Shown here: positions 18,027 through 26,528 of the stretch, piece after piece
How positions within the stretch are numbered: the stretch's first letter is position 1
How the letters are laid out: each line of letters starts with the position of its first letter
From: PALSA-612 sp963776375
GTDB taxonomy: Bacteria; Actinomycetota; Thermoleophilia; Gaiellales; Gaiellaceae
Direction of reading: 5' to 3'
Assembly (NCBI GenBank): GCA_963776375.1
Contig: CAVZMF010000005.1
Span: forward strand, 372,001 to 436,000
DNA: 64,000 bases
Translations under genes and position numbers: made by a program
The notes under the pieces: generated by a model
The model's input: the letters and a program-made list of their open reading frames with translations, nothing else
Told to the model about the DNA's origin: nothing
Database searches by the model: none

Positions 18027-19026
18027 GCGTGAGCCTGTCGCGCTCGCCGTCGACGGCGGCAACTCGAAGACCGACCTCGCGCTCGTCGACGCGCGGACGG
18101 CGAGGTGCTCGCGCTCCGCCGCGGCCCGGCCAGCTCGCCGCACCACCTCGGCCTCGACGCGGTCGCTGGACGTGCTCGAGGACGCTCGTCGTCGAGGCCG
18201 CCGCGGGCCTCGACGGCGACGTCGCCGAGGTCGCGCGAGCTCTTCTGGCCGGCGTCGACTTCCCGGTCGAGGAGCAGGAAGCTGCAGGAGGCGTCGGCGG
18301 CGCGCGGCTGGGCGCGACGCGTGCGCGGTCGCGCAACGACACCTTCGCCGTCCTGCGGGCCGGGACCGAGCGCGGCTGGGGTGTCGCCGTCACCTGCGGG
18401 GCCGGCATCAACTGCGTCGGCGTCGCGCCGGACGGACGGACGGCGCGCTTTCCCGCGCTCGGCGAGCTCACCGGCGACTGGGGCGGCGGCCGCGACGTCG
18501 GCTTCGCGGCGCTGGCGGCGGCGGCGCGAAGCGAGGACGGGCGCGGCCCGAAGACGCAGCCTCGAGCGCCTCGTCCCCGCGCATTTCGGCGTCGGCACGC
18601 CGCTCGAGCTCGCGGAGGGCATCCACCGGCGCCGCATCCCGCTCGGGCCGCGTCGTCGAGCTGGCGCCGGTCGTCCTCGCCGAGGCCGACCGCGATCCCG
18701 TCGCCGGCGAGATCGTCGACCGGCTCGGCGCCGAGATCGTCGCGCTCGCCCGCGCGGCGCTCGAGCGGCTGGAGATGACGCAGGAGCCGGTCGAGGTCCT
18801 GCTCGGCGGCGGCGTGCTGCAGGCGGGCGACGGCAGGCTCCTCGCGGCGATCGAGGACGGGCTGCGCGCCGTCGGCCCGGCGATCGCGGCGCGCCGCACG
18901 TCGTCGCCGCCGATCGTCGGCGCGGCGCTGAGCGCGATCGACGGGCTCGGCGCCGCGCCGGATGCACAGGCCCGGCTCCGCCGCGAGCTGGATGCCGAAG
19001 CTGCCAAGCTAGGGGAGAACCGATGA
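18023..19026 (+). pseudogene. BadF/BadG-type sugar kinase (N-acetylglucosamine kinase-like)
   Basis: ATG 18023 (ATGA overlap) to TGA 19024-19026. ASKHA fold: phosphate-1 loop AVDGGNSKTDLALVDA (frame-broken at the start), VAVTCGAGINCVGVAPDGRT, the family motif GELTGDWGGGRDVGFAALAA, adenosine loop EVLLGGGVLQAGDGRLLAAI. The C-terminal half (from ~18570) is in one frame. BadF/BadG relatives in sugar operons are usually N-acetylglucosamine or glucosamine kinases; together with GH4 this suggests uptake and phosphorylation of an amino sugar or beta-glucoside (inference). Confidence 0.78.
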
Positions 19027-19960
19027 GTGACGTCCGCTTCGAGGAAGCGACGAGGATCTACCCGGGCACGGACGCGCCGGCCGTCGACGCGCTCGACCTC
19101 CACATCGAGGACCGGGAGTTCATGGTGCTCGTCGGGCCGTCGGGCTCCGGGAAGACGACGGCGCTGCGCATGCTCGCCGGCCTCGAGGAGGTCGACTCAG
19201 GCGGCGATCTGGATCGGCGACCGCGACGTCACGTACGTGCCGCCGAAGGACCGGGACGTGGCGATGGTCTTCCAGAACTACGCGCTCTACCCGTACCTGA
19301 CCGTCGCCGCCAACATCGCGCTTCCCGCTGAAGATGGCCAGGGTCAAGAAGCGGCTGCGCGAGCAGAAGGTCCGCGACGTCGCCGAAGCTGCTCGGGCTC
19401 GAGGAGTACCTGCAGCGCAAGCCGGCGCAGCTGTCCGGAGGCCAGCGGCAGCGCGTGGCGATGGGCCGCGCGATCATCCGGCACCCGAGCGTGTTCCTGA
19501 TGGACGAGCCGCTCTCGAACCTCGACGCCAAGCTCCGCGTCCAGATGCGCGCCGACATCGCCAGCCTGCAGGCGCAGCTCGGGGTCACGACGTGTACGTG
19601 ACGCACGACCAGGCCGAGGCGATGACGCTGGGCCACCGCGTAGCACTGCTCAAGGACGGGCGGCTCCAGCAGTGCGACGCCCCGCGCGTGCTCTACGAGA
19701 AGCCGGCGAACCTGTTCGTCGCCGGGTTCATCGGCTCGCCCGCGATGAGCACGTGCACGCTGGCGGTCTCGAACGGCTCGGTCGAACTCGGCGGCGTACG
19801 CGTGCCCGTGGAGGCGAACGGCTGCCCGGCCGTCGTCGTCGGTCTCAGGCCCGAGTCGCTCGAGCTGGCGGGATCTGCCTCGTCGAGTACGGGCACCTCG
19901 GGTGCCAGGCACGTGCCAGGCAGGTGCCAGGTAGGTGCCAGGCACTGTCAAGGGTCTTGA
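19023..19960 (+). pseudogene. MsmX/UgpC-type ABC ATPase, frameshifted and missing its TOBE end
   Basis: ATG 19023. Walker A LVGPSGSGKTTALRMLAGLE, DVAMVFQNYALYPYLTVAAN, signature AQLSGGQRQRVAMGRAIIRH, Walker B SVFLMDEPLSNLDAKLRVQM and YVTHDQAEAMTLGHRVALLK are conserved across three small frame breaks. The C-terminal domain stops after NGCPAVVVGLRPESLELAG, where relatives continue another ~60 residues of TOBE. Instead the frame runs into an 11-bp tandem repeat and ends at TGA 19958-19960, which forms a TTGA overlap with the next start. Either the repeat has replaced the 3' end or the assembly joins here. Confidence 0.8.
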
Positions 19961-19962
19961 CA
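19902..19962 (+). repeat. 4 x 11-bp tandem repeat followed by a perfect palindrome
   Basis: Units GTGCCAGGCAC (19902-19912), GTGCCAGGCAG (19913-19923), GTGCCAGGTAG (19924-19934), GTGCCAGGCAC (19935-19945), then TGTCAAGGGTCTTGACA (19946-19962), two 7-bp arms around GGT. The tandem array abuts the palindrome without a gap. It lies across the end of the MsmX-like frame and the TTG start of the D-threonine-aldolase-like gene. Confidence 0.9.
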
Positions 19963-21004
19963 AACGGACATGTTCTCGACACGCCCGTCCCGGTCGTCGA
20001 CCTCGACCGGCTCGAAGCGAACCTGGCGCGCTGGCAGGCTGAGGCGGACCGGCTGGGCTTCGCCAACCGGCCGCACGTCAAGACGCACAAGTGCGTCGAG
20101 ATCGCGCGCCGGCAGCTGGCGGGCGGCGCGGCCGGGCTCACGTGCCAGAAGCTCGGCGAGGCCGAGGTGATGGCGGCCGAGGGCTTCGACGATCTGCTCG
20201 TCCCGTACAACCTCGTCGGCGAAACGAAGCTCGCACGCCTGGAGAGGCTGCTCCGGCGGGCGGCGGTCAGCGTCTCGGTCGACGACGAGCGGCTGCTCGA
20301 CGGGCTGGCCGGCGCTGCGCGCGCGGCCGGTCGCGAGCTCCCCGTTCTGGTCGAGTGCGACACCGGACTCGGCCGCGTCGGCGTCGCCTCGCCGGAGGCC
20401 GCCGGGGCGCTCGCCGAGGCGATCGCGCGACCAGACGGGCTGCGTTTCGACGGCTTCTTGACCTATCCGGCGCCGCCGGGCGCAGTCGAGTTCCTCGCCG
20501 CCGCGGCGGCGAGGGCAGAGGCGGCCGGGCTCGAGGTGCGATCGGTCTCTGCCGGAGGAACGCCGACGATGTGGCGCGCCGACGGCCTGCGCCCGACGGT
20601 GACGGAGTACCGGGTCGGCACCTACGCGTTCTACGACCGCAACTCGGTGGCAGCCGGCGCCGCGTCTCTCGACGACGTGGCGATGATGGTGCACGCGACC
20701 GTCGTCAGCAGGCCGACGGCGACGCGCGCGATCCTCGACGCGGGCAGCAAGGCGCTGAGCTACGACCCTGGGCCCGACGCGGGCCACGGCCTGATCCTCG
20801 AGGCTCCCTCGTCTTGCGACCCTGAACGAGGAGCATGCGTACGTCGAGGTGGCGCGGGGCGACTCGCTCGAGCTGGGTCAGCAGGTGCGGGTCGTCCCCA
20901 ACCACACGTGCGTCGTCTCCAACCTCTTCGACGAGTTCCTCGTCGAGCGCGGGGGCGAGCTCGTCGACCGCTGGCGGATCGATGCGCGCGGCAGGTCGAG
21001 CTAG
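19957..21004 (+). CDS. D-threonine aldolase / D-serine dehydratase-like PLP enzyme
   Basis: About 348 residues. The start is taken as TTG 19957 (TTGA overlap with the ATPase stop), giving LTNGHVLDTPVPVVDLDRLE; no better start exists downstream. Alanine-racemase-like N-terminal barrel with the PLP Lys in NRPHVKTHKCVEIARRQLAG, then AEVMAAEGFDDLLVPYNLVG, LVECDTGLGRVGVASPEAAG and SAGGTPTMWRADGL. The C-terminal beta domain has the zinc ligands His-x-Cys in VVPNHTCVVSNLFDEFLVER. A single frame change occurs near 20810-20825. It cleaves D-threonine-type beta-hydroxy amino acids or dehydrates D-serine; its place at the end of a sugar operon is unusual. Confidence 0.82.
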
Positions 21005-21556
21005 GGCTCGACCTCGACCTGGGAGTGCTCGAGGCCGCCGAGGCGGGAAGAGTCCGCGCGGTCAGCGAGGCGTGGTTCGCGGTCCGCTCGAAGAGCGAGA
21101 CGCTCGGCGGCGACGGCGGCGGCGTCTCGGCGTCGGTCAGCCCGGCCATGTCCACGTAATGGAGGCGCTGCGAGCCGAGACCTTCGAGCTCTTCGTCGAT
21201 CGGCTCCGTCAGTTCGGTGAAGGGCGCTCCGGCACGCTCCAGCACGGCAATGGGTCGCGCTAGAGGAAGGCGGCATCGCCCTCCAGGCCGGAGAGCTCGA
21301 GATCGGGCGCCGAGTCGATGATCGCATCGAGCAGGCGCGACGTGTGCGATCACGAGCAGCGCGTCGACGGTCCCGGCGGCGACGACGCGATGCTACTCCG
21401 CCCCGATCGTCGCGGTGTACGGATTCGAGCGTGATTCAAGCCTTCTCGAAGGAACATCCGATCGGGGGATGCGGAGAGGGGTTTCTTCTTAGATCCTCAG
21501 CAAGGGCGTTCCGCTTCCCGGGAAACGCCCAAGACCCAGGGCGATAGGAGTTGGCA
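21005..21556. other. No intact gene; possible minus-strand remnant and structured leader
   Basis: About 550 bases without a convincing intact gene. On the minus strand, 21420-21040 shows protein-like pieces in changing frames (VDALLVIAH, LELSGLEGDAAFL, then PIAVLERAGAPFTELTEPID and GLGSQRLHYVDMAGLTDAE), suggesting an error-broken or decayed gene that I cannot name. Nearer the next gene are two hairpins: CATCC/GGATG (21455-21471) and GGGCGTT/AACGCCC (21504-21530), possibly a 5' leader of the TadG-like gene. AGGAG at 21546-21550 is its ribosome site. Confidence 0.4.
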
Positions 21557-22498
21557 GTGGCGAGACTCGAGGCAGGCACATCGGAGGCGCGCTCCTCCGG
21601 TCGCTGGCAATCGGAAGAGGGTCAGACGATCGTCCTCTTCGCGGTGGCGCTCCTGGGGATGTGCGCCATCGCCGGCTTCGCCATCGACGTCGGCGTCGCC
21701 TACAAGGCGCATCGGAGCCAGCAGTCGCTAGCCGATGCGGCCGCGCTGGCCGGGGCCTACGACCTGCCGAACGACACCGGCCTGGCCACGAGCGACGCGC
21801 AATCGAACGCGGCGCAGAACGGCGGTAGCGCGAACAGCATCACGTACTCCACCCAGTACCTGCCGAACGACACGATTACCGTCAAGACGACGAAGACCGT
21901 GCCGACTCACTTCCTCACCGTCCTTGGCGTCAAGACCTTCACGGTGGGCGCGACCGCTGTCGCGCAGGCCGAGACGCTGGCAACCGCCTCCGGGGGCTCG
22001 GCACCCTTCGGCGTGATCAACACTCAACCGGAGCTTGCCGGGCCCGGCTGCCCCTGCTTCGGCATCCAGACGACGCTGGACATGACCAAGGTAGGACCGG
22101 GCAGTTTCTCGATCATCGACATCGACGGATCGAAGGGTGGCACGAGCCCGGGCATCCTCGCCAACTGGATCGAGGACGGCTGCTCCTGCTCGACCGCCAC
22201 GCCCTTGTGGCTGTACAGCGATCCGGGTGCGAAGTTCAACCCGTCGCAGGTCAAGAGCGCAATGGACTCCGTTCTCGGGAAGAACGTCCTCTTCCCGGTC
22301 TACGACGCCACACAAGGAAACGGAACGAACCTCCAGTACCACGTGATCGGGTTCGCCGGATTCAACGTGGTCAGCTACGACGTCAAGGGCACGAACATGA
22401 CCATCACCGGCTCGTTCGTGAAGGTCGACTGGACCGGCTTCGGCACGTCGAACACGTCCACGTACTTCGGCGCCACGACCTCGCAGCTCATCGGCTGA
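21557..22498 (+). CDS. TadE/TadG-like pilus or secreted envelope protein
   Basis: 313 residues from GTG 21557, six bases after AGGAG (a TTG at 21551 is also in frame). The N-terminal SEEGQTIVLFAVALLGMCAI then AGFAIDVGVAYKAHRSQQSL and ADAAALAGA is the classic TadG-like pseudopilin segment: one membrane helix after a short basic cytoplasmic lead, with Glu and Gly at the start of the helix. The rest is an exported domain rich in Thr, Asn and Gly, with two Cys-rich spots (GPGCPCFG and DGCSCS). No other tad/flp gene is in the window, so it is an orphan. The exported domain is not recognised. Confidence 0.75.
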   Translation: MARLEAGTSEARSSGRWQSEEGQTIVLFAVALLGMCAIAGFAIDVGVAYKAHRSQQSLADAAALAGAYDLPNDTGLATSDAQSNAAQNGGSANSITYSTQYLPNDTITVKTTKTVPTHFLTVLGVKTFTVGATAVAQAETLATASGGSAPFGVINTQPELAGPGCPCFGIQTTLDMTKVGPGSFSIIDIDGSKGGTSPGILANWIEDGCSCSTATPLWLYSDPGAKFNPSQVKSAMDSVLGKNVLFPVYDATQGNGTNLQYHVIGFAGFNVVSYDVKGTNMTITGSFVKVDWTGFGTSNTSTYFGATTSQLIG

Positions 22499-22517
22499 GC
22501 CCATCGCTGTCCCGTCA

Positions 22518-23606
22518 CTATGCGATCGCCAGCTGGCGGAACGGCTCCAGGTTCGAGACGCCGACGCCGACGAGGCGCAGCGGGCCGGGACGGTCGCGCA
22601 GAGCGCGGTCGAGGAGGCGGCAGGCAAGATCGCCGATCGTCTCCGCGTCGTCGATGCCGGCGGGGAGCGTGGTCGAGCGGCTGCGGATGGCGAAGTCGGG
22701 GTAGCGCACCTTCGTCGTCACCGTGCGGGCGCACTCGCCGCGGCCCGCGAGGTAGCCGGCGACGCCCTCGGACATGCGCCGGATCTCGGCGTGCAGCGTC
22801 TCGCGGTCGGCGATGTCGCGCTCGAACGTCTCCTCCTGGCTGATCGAGATGCGCTCGACCGAGAGCTCGAGCGGCCGCGGGTCGATGCCGCGCGCGCGGT
22901 CGCGGAGCATCGTCCCGACCTTGCCCGGAAGCAGGAGGCGCAGGTCGGCGTCGTCGAGCGCGGCGAGCTGCCCGACCGTCTCGATGCCGGCGCGCGCGAG
23001 CCGGATCTCGGCCTTCGGGCCGACACCGGGCAGCTTGCGCACGGCGAACGGTGCCAGATACGCGGCCTCGCGCCCGCCCGGGACGACGGTCAGCCCTCCC
23101 GGTTTGCGGGCGTCGCTCGCCACCTTGGCCACGACCTTGCACGACGCGACGCCGAGCGAGCACGTGAGCCCGGTCGTGCCGCGGACGGCCGCCTGCACCG
23201 CTCCGGCCACGCGCCGGGCAGCGAGAAAATTGTCGTGAGCCGCCTGCAGCGCGGCGGAGCCAAAGTCGCGGGCGACCTCCTCGAGTTGGAGGTAGCCCTC
23301 GTCGAGCCCTGTGCGCTCGACGGTCGGCACGACCTCGCGCACGGCGCTCCAGACGGCCTGCGAGTACTGGCGGTAGACAGAGTGCCGCGGGCGGACGAAG
23401 ACGGCCTGCGGGCAGCGGCGGAACGCCTCGGCGCAGCTCATCGCCGAGTGGATGCCGAAGCGCCGGGCCAGATAGTTCGCGGTGCAGACGACGCCGCGGC
23501 CGCGCGGATCGCCGCCGACGACGAGCGGCTTCGTCCGTAGCTCCGGAGCCTCGAGCTCCTCGACTGCGGCGAAGAACGCGTCCAGGTCGAGGTGCGCGAC
23601 GATCAC
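22518..23606 (-). CDS. dinB: DNA polymerase IV (Y family)
   Basis: 362 residues. Begins MIVAHLDLDAFFAAVEELE with the first catalytic Asp; the nucleotide-binding region GVVCTANYLARRFGIHSAMS (relatives have GVVTTASYEAR) and the second acidic site GLDEGYLQLEEV follow. In most homologues that site is DEAYLD; here Gly replaces Ala, and Gln replaces the usual Asp. Thumb/HhH element VRKLPGVGPKAEIRLARAGI and little-finger domain to the end are present. It performs error-prone bypass synthesis on damaged DNA. It is convergent with the TadG-like gene. The usual C-terminal beta-clamp motif is not obvious. Confidence 0.9.
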   Translation of the reverse strand: MIVAHLDLDAFFAAVEELEAPELRTKPLVVGGDPRGRGVVCTANYLARRFGIHSAMSCAEAFRRCPQAVFVRPRHSVYRQYSQAVWSAVREVVPTVERTGLDEGYLQLEEVARDFGSAALQAAHDNFLAARRVAGAVQAAVRGTTGLTCSLGVASCKVVAKVASDARKPGGLTVVPGGREAAYLAPFAVRKLPGVGPKAEIRLARAGIETVGQLAALDDADLRLLLPGKVGTMLRDRARGIDPRPLELSVERISISQEETFERDIADRETLHAEIRRMSEGVAGYLAGRGECARTVTTKVRYPDFAIRSRSTTLPAGIDDAETIGDLACRLLDRALRDRPGPLRLVGVGVSNLEPFRQLAIA

Positions 23607-23625
23607 GTGAAGAGCATAGGCTGCG

Positions 23626-24486
23626 CTACCGGAAGGCCCCGATCAGCGCGCCGCCGATGACGATCAGCACCGCGCCGATCCAGAGGTTGCGCCCGACGAG
23701 CTCGCTGCGGCCGAGGACGATCGCCGAGAGCACGACCCCGACGAGCGACTCCACGGCCACGAGCGGGCTGACGACCGAGACGGACCCGCGCGCGAAGGCC
23801 TCGAAGAGGAAGACGTACGAGAGGCCCCAGACGATCCCGGAGAGGGCGAAGGCCTCGAACGCCGGCCTGAGCCCTCGCACCGGCCCACCCGGCCCTCGGC
23901 GCGCCATCAGGTACAGGGCGATCAAGAGGCCGCCGGCCACGATCGTCCCTCCGGCCGCCAGCTCCGGCGAGACGTGCTCGTGGGTCGCCAGCCGTCGGAC
24001 GACGTTGTCCCGGGTCGCGAAGAAGACGGCGGAGCCGAATGCGAAGGCGAGGCCGATCGCGCGGAAGGTGCCGGGACGGACCCGCTCCAGGGTGAGTGCG
24101 ACGCCGCCGAGCACGATCAGGACGGCGCCGGCGACCAGCGGCCCCTGCACGGGCTCGCCGAAGAAGGCGAGCGCCATGGTCACCGAGACGAGCGGAGCCG
24201 CGCCGACGACGAGGGCCGTTCGTGACGACCCGGCATCGCGAACGCCGATGACGTACAGGACCTGCGATGCGCCCGGTGCCAGGAGGCCGGCGAGCAGGTA
24301 CGGCCAGACCTGCCAGCTCCAGTCCATGCGCGTGACCGCGACGATCCCCACCGGGATCAGCGCCGCCAGCACGGTCGCAAAGGCGCCGAGCTCGGCATCG
24401 GGGCATCGGCGCAGCGCGAACGTCAGGGTCACGGCCAGCGAGCCGAACGCGAGCGCCGAGCAGAGTGCGAGCACGACCGCCGCCAC
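23626..24486 (-). CDS. EamA/DMT-family transporter
   Basis: 286 residues with ten hydrophobic segments in two EamA halves: N-half AVVLALCSALAFGSLAVTLT to about 135, C-half from about 145 with EAFALSGIVWGLSYVFLFEA and GSVSVVSPLVAVESLVGVVL, ending WIGAVLIVIGGALIGAF. It probably exports a metabolite across the inner membrane; the substrate cannot be read from sequence. Divergent from the ketopantoate-reductase-like gene with only 25 bases between them, and just downstream of nothing cotranscribed except dinB, 19 bases on. Confidence 0.85.
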   Translation of the reverse strand: MAAVVLALCSALAFGSLAVTLTFALRRCPDAELGAFATVLAALIPVGIVAVTRMDWSWQVWPYLLAGLLAPGASQVLYVIGVRDAGSSRTALVVGAAPLVSVTMALAFFGEPVQGPLVAGAVLIVLGGVALTLERVRPGTFRAIGLAFAFGSAVFFATRDNVVRRLATHEHVSPELAAGGTIVAGGLLIALYLMARRGPGGPVRGLRPAFEAFALSGIVWGLSYVFLFEAFARGSVSVVSPLVAVESLVGVVLSAIVLGRSELVGRNLWIGAVLIVIGGALIGAFR

Positions 24487-24511
24487 GCCCCGAACCTATT
24501 AGGTTTGGCGG

Positions 24512-25462
24512 ATGGGGATCGAGCGGGTCTGCGTCGTCGGGGGCGGGGTGATCGGCAGCCTCTACGCCGCCCATCTCGCCAGCAACACGGAGACATGGGT
24601 GCTCACGCGCCGGGCGGCGCATGCGGCGGCCCTCGCCGCGCACGGCCTGCGCGTGACCGGCAAGAGCGACTTCACGGCGTCGCTGCGCGCCACCGCCGAC
24701 GAGGCTGCGCTGCCTGACGCCGATCTCGTCATCCTGGCCACCAAGGCGACCGACGTCGACGACGCGGCGTCGCGTTTGGCGGGGCATGTGCCTTCGGCGA
24801 CGGTGATGACGATCCAGAACGGTCTCGGCGCCGAGGAGTTCGTGCGCGCCCACGGCGAGTGGCCACTCGTCTCTGCGGTGACGTTCATGAGCGGCGTCCG
24901 GCACTCGGACGCCCACGTCGAGTACGAGCTCGACACGGAGACGTGGCTCGGTCCGTACGACGGCACGACCGGCCTCGAGCGCGTGCAGGAGATCGAGGCG
25001 CTGCTGGTCGAGTCGGGCCTCCGCGCCCGTGCCTTCCCCGACCTCCGGCCGGCGCAGTGGTCGAAACTGATCTTCAACGCGACCGTGAACACGGTTTCGG
25101 CGCTCACGGACCTTCCGCACGTCTCGGGGTTCGCGGAGGTCGAGCTGCCGACCGACCTCGGGCTGCTCGTGCGCGACCTGATGGACGAGGGCAAGCGCGT
25201 CGCGGCGGCGGCCGGCGTCGAGTTGCACGAGGATCCCTGGGAGATGAACGTCCACGCCGTCCGCAAGGGCGAGACCGAGGCGGCGGCCGGTGCCTACGCG
25301 CACGTGCCGTCCATGCTGGAGGACGTGCGCTCGCGGCGGACCACGGAGGTCGACTTCATCACCGGCTCCCTCGTCCGCGAGGCCGAGCGCGCCGGCGTCC
25401 CGGTCCCGCTGCACACGGCCATGTACCGGCTGGTCAAGGCCCGGGAGGCGGCGTACTCGTGA
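24512..25462 (+). CDS. 2-dehydropantoate 2-reductase-like (PanE/ApbA) protein 1
   Basis: 316 residues, intact. NADP-binding GGGVIGSLYAAHLAS at the N-terminus, VILATKATDVDDAA, VMTIQNGLGAEEFV, the catalytic Lys in AQWSKLIFNATVNTVSAL and the C-terminal helical domain with TEVDFITGSLVREAERAGV. This family reduces ketopantoate or other 2-oxo acids. With a second copy directly downstream, next to catabolic genes, a degradative 2-oxo acid reductase or dehydrogenase is as likely as pantothenate synthesis. Confidence 0.85.
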   Translation: MGIERVCVVGGGVIGSLYAAHLASNTETWVLTRRAAHAAALAAHGLRVTGKSDFTASLRATADEAALPDADLVILATKATDVDDAASRLAGHVPSATVMTIQNGLGAEEFVRAHGEWPLVSAVTFMSGVRHSDAHVEYELDTETWLGPYDGTTGLERVQEIEALLVESGLRARAFPDLRPAQWSKLIFNATVNTVSALTDLPHVSGFAEVELPTDLGLLVRDLMDEGKRVAAAAGVELHEDPWEMNVHAVRKGETEAAAGAYAHVPSMLEDVRSRRTTEVDFITGSLVREAERAGVPVPLHTAMYRLVKAREAAYS

Positions 25463-25479
25463 ACGGCGCCCGCGGTACC

Positions 25480-25575
25480 CACTCCGTTTCTTCCCCCCAA
25501 GGGGCCTTCGGCCCCGAGCCCCCTGTTTTTGAGGGTAGCGCGGAGACTCGCACGCGTGTGAAACGCGTCTGTGAC
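25480..25575 (+). repeat. Dispersed ~95-bp intergenic element, copy A
   Basis: Begins CACTCCGT, has a central hairpin GGGGCC-TTC-GGCCCC (25501-25515), then a C-run, TTTTTGAGGGTAGCGCGGAG and GTGTGAAACGCG. Nearly the same series occurs on the minus strand at 38431-38527 (copy B). It starts 18 bases after a stop codon and sits between two tandem PanE-like genes, so it may act as a terminator or attenuating element. The rest of the 25463-25616 gap is unremarkable. Confidence 0.8.
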
Positions 25576-25616
25576 GAAAGCGTGACTTTGCGTCCATGGG
25601 CGGGGAGGCGGGGCGA

Positions 25617-26528
25617 ATGAGGGTCTGCGTCGTCGGCTGCGGGGCGGTCGGGTCGCTGTTCGCGGCCGCGCTGGCACAGGTCGATGAGGTCGAGGTCTGG
25701 GCCTACGACCTCGATCGCGGCGCACGTGGACGCGATCAACGAGCACGGCCTGCGTGATCACGCGGCGCCGGCGAGTTGACCGGCGAGGTGCGTGCGACGA
25801 CGGACGCGCAGGAGCTGCCGCCCTGCGACTTCGGCATCGTCGCCGTCAAGAGCATGTTCACGGACGCGGCCGTCGCCGCGACGGCGCACGCGTTCCAGGA
25901 CGGCGCCGTCTGCTCCGTGCAGAACGGCGCCGGAAACGAGGAACAGGTCGCGAGGCACGTCCGCGAGGTGATCCGGGGCACGACCTTCCCGGCGGGTCAC
26001 ATCGTCGGGCCCGGCCACGTCGGCTGGGACACGAAGGGCGACACGCACATCGGCCCGTTCGAGCCCAGCCCGGCGCCGATGGCCAAGGTCGAGGCGCTCG
26101 CGGAGGCCTGCACGCGCGGAGGCATGCCGACGCACGCCCTCGAGGACGCGCGCGGCGCCCAGTGGCGGAAGCTGATCTTCAACGCCGCCTCGAACGCGAT
26201 CGGCGCGCTCACCGGCCTGACGCACGGCCGCATCGCCGAGCCGCCCACGCGGGACCTGGCCTGGGCGGTCATGGCCGAGGGCCGTGCGGTCGCCGATGCC
26301 CAGGGCATCGTGCTCGACCAGAGCCCGGAGGAGCTGTTCGACTTCGCGGCCCGCAAGGAGGTCGCGTACGACCACAAGCCGTCGATGCTGCAGGACGTCG
26401 AGGCCGGCCGCGCCACCGAGATCGACTTCCTGAACGGCGCGATCGCCGACTTCGGCACACGCTACAGCGTCGACGCGCCGCTGAATCGGGCGCTGGCCGC
26501 GCTCGTCAAGGGACTGGAGAGGAGTTAG
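25617..26528 (+). pseudogene. 2-dehydropantoate 2-reductase-like (PanE/ApbA) protein 2, frame-broken near N-terminus
   Basis: ATG 25617: MRVCVVGCGAVGSLFAAALA then VDEVEVWAYDLDR; frame breaks at about 25722 and 25765 restore to GELTGEVRATTDAQELPPCD. The remaining 250 residues are intact: GIVAVKSMFTDAAVAATAHA, VCSVQNGAGNEEQVA, catalytic-region GAQWRKLIFNAASNAIGALT and RATEIDFLNGAIADFGTRY. It shares about a third of residues with protein 1 by eye. TAG 26526-26528 overlaps the following GTG. Probably the same enzymatic step as its neighbour on a related substrate. Confidence 0.8.

Noticed and set aside
19902..19945. CRISPR array
   Set aside because: Repeats are 11 bp and contiguous with no spacers; no cas gene in the window.
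21440..21550. Cyclic-di-GMP (GEMM) riboswitch before the TadG-like gene
   Set aside because: The position is suggestive but none of the conserved GEMM core sequence could be found; only simple hairpins are present.
23603..25597. 664-codon minus-strand open frame
   Set aside because: Out of frame with the EamA gene and antisense to the PanE-like gene; Arg/Gly/Ala-rich composition typical of shadows.
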